From the NCBI GenBank assembly GCA_031375105.1, contig JANMHJ010000036.1, positions 1 through 64,000 of the forward strand: DNA of 64,000 nt. The letters run 5' to 3'. Below are positions 58,567-64,000 of this stretch, piece after piece. Position 1 is the stretch's first letter. Each line of letters opens with the position of its first letter. The position numbers and the translations under genes are program-made. Under the pieces are notes generated by a model that saw only the letters and a program-made list of their open reading frames with translations, ran no database searches and had not been told where the DNA came from. Source of the DNA: JANMDU01 sp031375105. Lineage in GTDB: Bacteria > Pseudomonadota > Gammaproteobacteria > Burkholderiales > Burkholderiaceae_C.

Positions 58567-58819
58567 AGGCTGAGTTTGTCTAACGAAAAGCGTCTATCAG
58601 TCGCGAGATCAAACGAATAGAAACCAAGAGCGTCCCCTGAGGTAGATAAAGCTTGTTGGACTGAACCACGTTGGGTAGTGGCAGGTATGGGGAATGAAAT
58701 CCTCAATCCCTTGCTTAAAGGAAATTATGGCGCAGATTGGAATATTTGGGTGCAGCCAAAATGCTTACAGTGCGGTTGCAGCATTGGCGTGAGCATACTC
58801 AACGCGCGATAGAGGTAGA
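58567..58819. other. Gene-free centre of the inverted duplication
   Basis: About 250 bases upstream of the nuclease-like gene; no conserved gene seen. It presumably contains the promoter. Confidence 0.4.
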
Positions 58820-59080
58820 AATTTATGCCGATTTTGGCCTCTAGCCTTTATAAAACGTGCGCAGAGCGCTATCTAATTCATAGCGAAACGACTTGCCAAC
58901 CAACTCCATCCGCTGCGCGATGGGTCTGAAAAAACGAAGTCTTTCTCGGTCGGGCGCGGCCAGCCAAGCCATCATCGCCACAAAAGATCAGCAGCTCGGC
59001 ATATCCCGCCAAGAGATCCGAAAAGAAAGGCCTCGGCTTTTTCGGGCACGTCGCGTGGCAGGCGAGCGGGTGGCGTGAAG
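58820..59080 (-). repeat. Inverted duplication, right arm
   Basis: Reverse copy of 57909-58150 including a dispersed element at 58825-58885 (GGCCTCTAGCC, GTGCGCAGAGCGCTAT, TTCATAGCG). It lies directly downstream of hupE, so this arm is probably the original position. Confidence 0.88.
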
Positions 59081-59096
59081 GCGAAGCAGTTGACGG

Positions 59097-60242
59097 TTAG
59101 CCGCTCAAGCGCTCGCCAAACCAATACAAACCGAGCAAAATCAACAGCACCGAGCCGCCTTGTACGACCCAGCGCTGATAACCAGCCCAGCGATGAATCG
59201 CCCAGTAAACCAAGCTCCACGCCGCGATGATGAGCATCTGGCCTAGCTCCACGCCGATATTGAAGCCAGCCAGCGCCCAAAGAAGCGAACCTTCAGGCAC
59301 TTGCGCCTCGGTCATGGCACCAGAAAAACCTAGGCCGTGAACCAAGCCGAAGGTGGCGGTGAGCGCGGCGCTCAGCCACATCGATTGCAACCAAGGCTGG
59401 CTGTGTTTGAAGAGATTGATGGCTGCAGCGATAGCAATGGAGAGCGCAATTACAGGCTCTACCCAGCTGGGCGAGCCCACCCAGCCTAGCGTGGCGGAAA
59501 TCAGGGTAATAGAGTGGCCGAGCGTGAATGCTGTGACCGCGATAAACAAGGATTTCCATTCGCGGCGATGGACGAGTGCCAAGCCGAGTACGAGGCAAAT
59601 GACGAAAGCAATGTGGTCTGCGCCAGAGCCGATGTGCTCCATGCCGAGAACGATGAAGCTACCCAAAGTGGCAAGTGCTGATCCACGCGCATCCTGTGCG
59701 CCTTTGCTGGTGGCGACTTCGCTCCATTCTTCGCTGGGTTTGAGGGCAGCGCTGCCTTGCAACCCAGCTTTTTCAGCCTGCTGCGCCCACTGAAAGCTCA
59801 TCACCACGCGATGATCGGCATCCAGGCCTTGCATCAAGGTGTAGCGCAGGCTCACGCTGTGTTGTGTATCGCAAGGCTGGCTGCTCCTGGCTGCTAAACG
59901 CACGAAAACACCATCAGACCGCTGCTCTAAAGCCTCGTAGCGCCAAGGCAAGCTCAGCTCGGAAGTGCCGCAGCGCAGCTTCACGCCAGTCGCTGCCCAG
60001 CTTTCGATACCCGGCAGCGCGGCTTTGACTTCGCCAAAGCTCACTGCGCGATCATTGTTGGCATCGAGGGCGTCAAATGCGCGATCTAAATCACGCAGAG
60101 CGACTGCGAGTTGAACTTGAATCGGTGCTTGCGGGGTGGCTTGCGAGAGCCGCAGATAAGCGTCGCTGGCTTTGTGCGCCCATGCGTTGGCGGTCAACAA
60201 ACTTGCCAGAAGAATGAGGAAGTTGCGATAGAGATGCTTCAT
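59097..60242 (-). CDS. HupE/UreJ-family membrane protein
   Basis: 381 residues. Signal peptide, then an extracytoplasmic N-terminal domain of about 190 residues with an EF-hand-like loop (DANNDRAVSFGEV), then six to seven membrane helices. The HupE/UreJ core is visible: GMEHIGSGADHIAFVICLVLGLAL, AFTLGHSITL, LVHGLGFSGAM. Simpler relatives are nickel/cobalt permeases. The ATG overlaps the upstream TPR gene stop (ATGA). Last gene of the DUF4331 operon. Confidence 0.88.
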   Translation of the reverse strand: MKHLYRNFLILLASLLTANAWAHKASDAYLRLSQATPQAPIQVQLAVALRDLDRAFDALDANNDRAVSFGEVKAALPGIESWAATGVKLRCGTSELSLPWRYEALEQRSDGVFVRLAARSSQPCDTQHSVSLRYTLMQGLDADHRVVMSFQWAQQAEKAGLQGSAALKPSEEWSEVATSKGAQDARGSALATLGSFIVLGMEHIGSGADHIAFVICLVLGLALVHRREWKSLFIAVTAFTLGHSITLISATLGWVGSPSWVEPVIALSIAIAAAINLFKHSQPWLQSMWLSAALTATFGLVHGLGFSGAMTEAQVPEGSLLWALAGFNIGVELGQMLIIAAWSLVYWAIHRWAGYQRWVVQGGSVLLILLGLYWFGERLSG

Positions 60243-61342
60243 TTCAACCTCGCATCTTTCAAGCCTGTTTTCGCTGCAGCTTGAAGTAGCTTGGCTCTTT
60301 CATCAGCTTTCCCTAGCTGCGTCGCACTTTGGAGGGCGATCAACCAGTCCAAAGGTTCGCGCTGAAGTTTCAAATTGCTTTGCGCGAAATTCAGAGCGGC
60401 TTGTGCGTTGTTTTTGACGAGCAGCTCGTACAGCGCTTGCTCACGCGCGTGGCCGGCGCTCTCGCCGCGTTGCGCAGAGGCGGCAAAGCGTGAGGCTAGC
60501 TCATCGGCCAAGCGCTGATGCTGCGGATCACCCAGCTGTTTGAAGGCGGCAGCTCTACGGATCAAAACCGAGTCGCTCGCAGGTTGATTTTGCAGGGCTG
60601 AAATAGCTAGTGCTGCTTGTTGGCTGCGCAGCAAAGCATCGGCATAGGCCAAGGCGGTGTAGCCATCGTTTTCTTGCGAGAGGCTCACGGCATACAGCTT
60701 GAGCGCTGCGGCGGTATCGCCTGCACGCTCCTCGTTTTCAGCCATCAGTGATTGCAGCCAAGCTTGTTGACCGGGTAGGCGCTGCTCGCGCTGCAAAGCG
60801 GCAAAGCCTTGGCGGGCGGCATCCCATTGGCCTTGAAGCGATTGGGTTTCCAGCAGGCAGGCTTGGGCATAGAGCAGGGCTGCAGGCGTTGAGATGCTTT
60901 TGCAGGCGGCCTCGGCAGCGACGTAATTGCCCTGCACGCGCTCGATCGTGGCGAGTGTCAGCCAAGCTTGTGCATGTGAGGGTGCGGGTTGCTTGAGTGC
61001 GATTTGCAAGGTCAGCTTAGCTTGCGCGAATTCATGGCGGCTTTGCTCAATGGTGGCTTGAAGCGTGGCGATGTCGTAGCTGGCTTGCGGATGGCTCCAA
61101 AGCGGGCCGATCAGCGCTTGGGCTTGGCCGAGGTAGCGCGGATCAGCGGTTTGCCTCGCAAATTGAATCGCTTGCCGTACTGCGGGCACGAGATCGGCTG
61201 CTGCCGCAGGCTTGGCTAGACGCGGGCCGAGCTTTTCGATGATGGTGTCAACGCTTGCGGGTCGCAGTTCTTTGACTTGCGCATGAGAAGAGAGGCTGAT
61301 GCAAAGGCTAAACGCCAACAGCCCATAGATTATTTTCTTCAT
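60239..61342 (-). CDS. Exported TPR-repeat protein
   Basis: 367 residues with signal peptide (IIYGLLAFSLCISLSSHAQ). Helical repeats through the length resemble TPR/SEL1-type units (AQAWLTLATIERVQGNYVAAEAACKSI, ALKLYAVSLSQENDGYTALAYADALL). Probably a periplasmic scaffold for the operon's other proteins. ATG 61342 (MKKII) chosen at the signal peptide. Confidence 0.8.
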   Translation of the reverse strand: MKKIIYGLLAFSLCISLSSHAQVKELRPASVDTIIEKLGPRLAKPAAAADLVPAVRQAIQFARQTADPRYLGQAQALIGPLWSHPQASYDIATLQATIEQSRHEFAQAKLTLQIALKQPAPSHAQAWLTLATIERVQGNYVAAEAACKSISTPAALLYAQACLLETQSLQGQWDAARQGFAALQREQRLPGQQAWLQSLMAENEERAGDTAAALKLYAVSLSQENDGYTALAYADALLRSQQAALAISALQNQPASDSVLIRRAAAFKQLGDPQHQRLADELASRFAASAQRGESAGHAREQALYELLVKNNAQAALNFAQSNLKLQREPLDWLIALQSATQLGKADERAKLLQAAAKTGLKDARLK

Positions 61343-61419
61343 ATCTGCTTTTACGCAAAAACAAGCGACACGGATGCAGCTGCAACCGTGTCGCTTGAAG
61401 ACTTTCACTTTTATGAGGA

Positions 61420-61704
61420 TCAGGCTGCTACGAAAGCAGGCTCAGCGTTCTCAGACATAGCCAGCACTGCATCACCCAGCATGAGCGGGGTTTCGGTGTT
61501 GGCTTCGCCTTTGGCGACCACGCTGGTCACAAAGTCAAAAGCGGCTTGGTTGTCTAGCGTGGCGGCGACAGGCACGTCTGTGCCGGGCACGAGTGCTACG
61601 CCGGGTGTGGTGGTGGTGTTGTTGCCGCTACCGCAGGCCATCAGCAGAAAGCTGGCAGACAAGGCGATCAAGCTTTGTGCTGCGCGAGTGTATGAATGCT
61701 TCAT
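61420..61704 (-). CDS. Small lipoprotein
   Basis: 94 residues. Lipobox LLMAC after a hydrophobic stretch (SLIALSASFLLMAC), then a Gly/Thr/Pro-rich region and an acidic helix (LGDAVLAMSENAEPAFV). No domain recognised. It lies 22 bases after the DUF4331 gene with AAGGAG upstream, so it belongs to that operon. Confidence 0.78.
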   Translation of the reverse strand: MKHSYTRAAQSLIALSASFLLMACGSGNNTTTTPGVALVPGTDVPVAATLDNQAAFDFVTSVVAKGEANTETPLMLGDAVLAMSENAEPAFVAA

Positions 61705-61726
61705 AGGTTCTCCTTGTGCGCAGCGT

Positions 61727-63361
61727 TTATTGCGAACCTGCACGCGGCGTGCTCAGATACGGAAAGCGTGTGAGGAAGGGCACCACGGCTTGGTCCACAC
61801 CGTCATGCACCAGGGCTGACGTTGTGCCCAGAGGCACGCTGGCAGGAGCGCAAGTGGAGGTGAGTGAGGCTATGCCGGGCACGCCGTTCAATGCAAGCGC
61901 GTTGTTCGTGCCATTGATCACACACAGGCCGCCGAGCATGGCCACCAAAGCGATATCCACCACGTCATCTTTCGGACGACGACCGTTCGGGAAGCCTGCC
62001 AAATCAACCGCGTTGGCCAGATTCGCCACACCACCGACACGTAACACTTCGCCAGCCACACCCAAACGGTTTTGCTGAGCAAAGGCCACAGGCATGATTG
62101 CAGTATTCAAGCGCAGCATTTCAGATGGCGTGGGCGTTGTGGGCTTGTTTACACCCGTGATGCCTGTGAGGAAGGTGCTGATCAAGTCAGTGCGCGGGAA
62201 ATTGGTGGGTGCAAGTGCAGCAGCATTGCCACTGGCCAGCACCACGCCCAGCAGCGCAGGCAGAGTAGGGTGGCTCACGTAATCGAGGAATTGCGTATCG
62301 CCGCTTGGATGAGAAGCGTTGAATTTGTCTTTGTCACGCAAGCCAATCACCACTTCATTCACAAGCGGATTGCCCAAGCGAGAGACCTGCACCCAAGCGC
62401 CGCCAGCCTTCTCGGAAGTCTGCAGACCAGAAGCTGGCGCAGCAGAGAGCAAGCGGCCTTGGCGCATGCTGGCTGTCGTCCATCCACCGATCACAGGGTC
62501 GCCCGTGGCGTTGCCAGCTGTCAAGCAATCTTTGTGGATTTCAATCGCCATTGTGGTGATGTTTTTGTCTTGAATGCTGTTGGCTGCAAACGCATTGATC
62601 AGAGTCGGATCAGTGATCTGCAAGGCAGTGGCGTTGACCAGATCGAAGATCGGGCCGAGGTTCACCGCAAAACCTTCTTGGCGTTGGCCGACAAACACTT
62701 TGCCTGCGGCTTTGCCAGATGGGCAGCCGGGGAAAGTGACGTTTTGCACATGTTGGCTGGCATATGTTTCGTAGGCTGTGCTGTTGCCGAAGGTTTTGAC
62801 ACCGATGTAATCCACGGGTTTGTCAAATGTGGTGCCGCCGCCAGATTTAGCCACTGCTGCAATAGTGCCCTTGCGGCGATCACCGCGCACCATGTTGACT
62901 GTGAAGGTTTCGCGCACATTGGAATTAGCATCGTTGACGGCAGTGATTCCGCCCGCTTGCGTGAGCGGAATGGCGACCATTTTGTTGCCAATTGGCAGTT
63001 CTACGCCTTTGCCTGAGTTGGCCAGCGCGTTGTTGAAGCGGAACTGGAAGGTGATGTCTTCCTTGGCATCGCCATTGTTATCCACATGGATTTCATAGAG
63101 CGCATTGGCATCCATTTTGAAATAATTAGGGCCACCATAGGCATCTTGCAGCGGCATGACGTTGGAGATCAAGGTCACGTAGTCTGTGCGCCCAGACTCA
63201 TAGCTGCGGAACATGTAAAAGTCCGTGTTGTCGGCCTTGGGCACGGTAGTGATGAAAGGTGCTTCGCGGTGACTGGAAGCAAAGCTGGGGCTGACCATGG
63301 CAGCGCCAGCGCACACAGCGGCGAGCGCGGCAGTGTGCAACGTAGTTTTTAAAAATTTCAT
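61727..63361 (-). CDS. DUF4331-family exported protein
   Basis: 544 residues with signal peptide ending SPSFA. ASSHREAPFITTVPKADNTDFYMFRSYESGRTDYVTLISNVMPLQDAYGGPNYFKMD is the DUF4331 signature (SSHREAP). The rest is beta-rich, with a Ca-site-like HVDNNGDAKED. Function unknown. First gene of the DUF4331-lipoprotein-TPR-HupE operon; AGGAG lies upstream of ATG 63361. Confidence 0.9.
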   Translation of the reverse strand: MKFLKTTLHTAALAAVCAGAAMVSPSFASSHREAPFITTVPKADNTDFYMFRSYESGRTDYVTLISNVMPLQDAYGGPNYFKMDANALYEIHVDNNGDAKEDITFQFRFNNALANSGKGVELPIGNKMVAIPLTQAGGITAVNDANSNVRETFTVNMVRGDRRKGTIAAVAKSGGGTTFDKPVDYIGVKTFGNSTAYETYASQHVQNVTFPGCPSGKAAGKVFVGQRQEGFAVNLGPIFDLVNATALQITDPTLINAFAANSIQDKNITTMAIEIHKDCLTAGNATGDPVIGGWTTASMRQGRLLSAAPASGLQTSEKAGGAWVQVSRLGNPLVNEVVIGLRDKDKFNASHPSGDTQFLDYVSHPTLPALLGVVLASGNAAALAPTNFPRTDLISTFLTGITGVNKPTTPTPSEMLRLNTAIMPVAFAQQNRLGVAGEVLRVGGVANLANAVDLAGFPNGRRPKDDVVDIALVAMLGGLCVINGTNNALALNGVPGIASLTSTCAPASVPLGTTSALVHDGVDQAVVPFLTRFPYLSTPRAGSQ

Positions 63362-63480
63362 GAAGAGCTCCTGTTGAAGTGAAGGGTGTTTGTGTTCCCC
63401 TATGTATACGGGGCATGTTTTGCAGTGGATTCAAAAATTTGTAAAAAAAATGAAGAGTGTGATTTAAAGTTGCGGCATTC

Positions 63481-64000
63481 ATGATGATTCGCCGCATTGC
63501 TCACTTGGACATGGACGCTTTCTATGCGTCTGTGGAGTTGTTGCGTTATCCGCAACTAAAAAGCCTGCCGGTGGTGGTGGGTGGGGGCTCACGAGCGCGC
63601 GAGCAATTGCGCCAAGCGCAAGGTGATTTACCTACATATGAGATTCCTGTGGCGGCGTTTCCTGTTTTGAAAGATTATGTTGGGCGCGGTGTGCTCACCA
63701 CCGCCAACTACATCGCGCGCGGCTTTGGCGTGGGCTCGGCCATGGGCACGATGAAGGCGGCTAAGCTCTGCCCGCAAGCTATTTTGCTACCTGTGGATTT
63801 TGAGGAGTACCGGCGTTACTCCAAGCGCTTCAAAGAGATCATTTTGGAGATTGCGCCCCTCATGGAAAACCGAGGCGTGGACGAGGTGTATATCGATTTC
63901 ACCGATGTGCCCGGCGGGCAGCGCGAGAGCGGGCGGGTGTTGGCGCGGTTGATTCAAAAAAACATTTTTGATGCCACGGGCTTGACCTGCTCGATAGGCG
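63481..64000 (+). CDS. dinB: Y-family DNA polymerase (DinB/Pol IV type), partial
   Basis: About 173 codons before the window ends. RRIAHLDMDAFYASVELLRYPQLK carries the catalytic metal-binding Asp; TTANYIARGFGVGSAMGTMKAAKLCPQAI and ENRGVDEVYIDFTDVPG supply the second acidic pair (here DEVYIDF). It is a translesion polymerase. The insert after the metal loop (GGGSRAREQLRQAQGDLPTYEIPVAAF) is longer than in E. coli DinB. The start is one of two adjacent ATGs (63481 or 63484). Confidence 0.92.
   Translation, partial: MMIRRIAHLDMDAFYASVELLRYPQLKSLPVVVGGGSRAREQLRQAQGDLPTYEIPVAAFPVLKDYVGRGVLTTANYIARGFGVGSAMGTMKAAKLCPQAILLPVDFEEYRRYSKRFKEIILEIAPLMENRGVDEVYIDFTDVPGGQRESGRVLARLIQKNIFDATGLTCSIG

Noticed and set aside
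58972..59280. Open frame across the hupE 3' end and the inverted duplication
   Set aside because: It overlaps hupE in another frame and reads into a non-coding repeat. No domain.
63400..63425. CCCC-TATGTATAC-GGGG upstream of DUF4331 as an operator
   Set aside because: Only the outer four bases pair; too short to claim.
1..64000. CRISPR arrays, tRNA or rRNA genes, prophage structural genes, IS transposases
   Set aside because: None recognised by reading. The only phage-related item is the truncated BRO-domain gene at 18950-19582.

Overview
This window looks like part of a betaproteobacterial chromosome, most likely Burkholderiales of the Comamonadaceae type. That is an inference from gene content: homodimeric aceE next to a two-lipoyl aceF, a long HrpA, Bug-type and TRAP binding proteins, a hemP/bfd/bfr iron set and Fur boxes. 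A short palindrome-ended repeat is scattered through the whole window. No tRNA, rRNA, CRISPR array, transposase or integrase was seen.

Layout. 1-8400: pyruvate dehydrogenase genes aceE-aceF (minus strand, aceF cut by the window edge), facing a PAS sensor kinase and a FixJ-like regulator, then folD. 8440-13920: a transglutaminase-like exported protein, an HTH/AbiEii-type pair, the NAD(P)H-hydrate repair gene nnr and a PIN toxin-antitoxin pair. 13986-19770: hrpA, whose 3' end is repeated twice downstream; toxin-antitoxin-like genes and a truncated BRO-domain gene lie between the copies. 19835-27245: a defence/toxin-antitoxin island with a HEPN + DUF262 pair, two near-identical GNAT genes, brnTA, a broken RelE/ParE-type pair, an AbiEi/AbiEii pair and a Gre-like factor. 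A ~150-bp composite repeat recurs five times between these modules. 27272-31349: small regulators (DksA/TraR type, DUF465), a Tat-exported class-V aminotransferase and a Tat-exported Rieske protein. 31353-35854: iron region with tonB-exbB-exbD, bfd, hemP, a decayed heme-ABC ATPase fragment fused to a decayed Bug-protein fragment, and bfr, with three Fur-like boxes. 35939-41470: a predicted Tat lipoprotein, infC (apparently with an ATC start and without its usual neighbours), a patatin-like lipase, an Asp/Glu racemase-like protein and a saccharopine-dehydrogenase-like protein. 41778-54045: a LysR-centred TRAP cluster with an 8-oxoguanine-deaminase-like enzyme, three paralogous DctP proteins for one DctQM permease, a DUF1445 (D-glutamate-cyclase-like) protein and a 5-oxoprolinase/hydantoinase fusion. 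54203-59080: Fic protein, methionine-type aminotransferase, CysB-like regulator, and a small nuclease-like gene framed by an inverted duplication. 59097-63361: a four-gene operon, DUF4331 - lipoprotein - TPR protein - HupE/UreJ. 63481-64000: start of a Y-family polymerase.

Most notable points. (1) The dispersed repeat has entered reading frames: twice in AceF linkers and once in HrpA in the same frame and direction, and once reversed in Nnr, much like Rickettsia palindromic elements. (2) The hrpA 3' end carries a palindromic core present three times with cargo between the copies, as at an integration hotspot. (3) The HEPN + DUF262 pair and the GNAT/repeat/toxin-antitoxin array form a candidate defence island. 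(4) The DUF1445-TRAP-oxoprolinase cluster suggests uptake and catabolism of 5-oxoproline or D-glutamate. (5) The DUF4331-lipoprotein-TPR-HupE operon looks like an undescribed envelope system. All functional calls come from reading motifs by eye; no database search was run.
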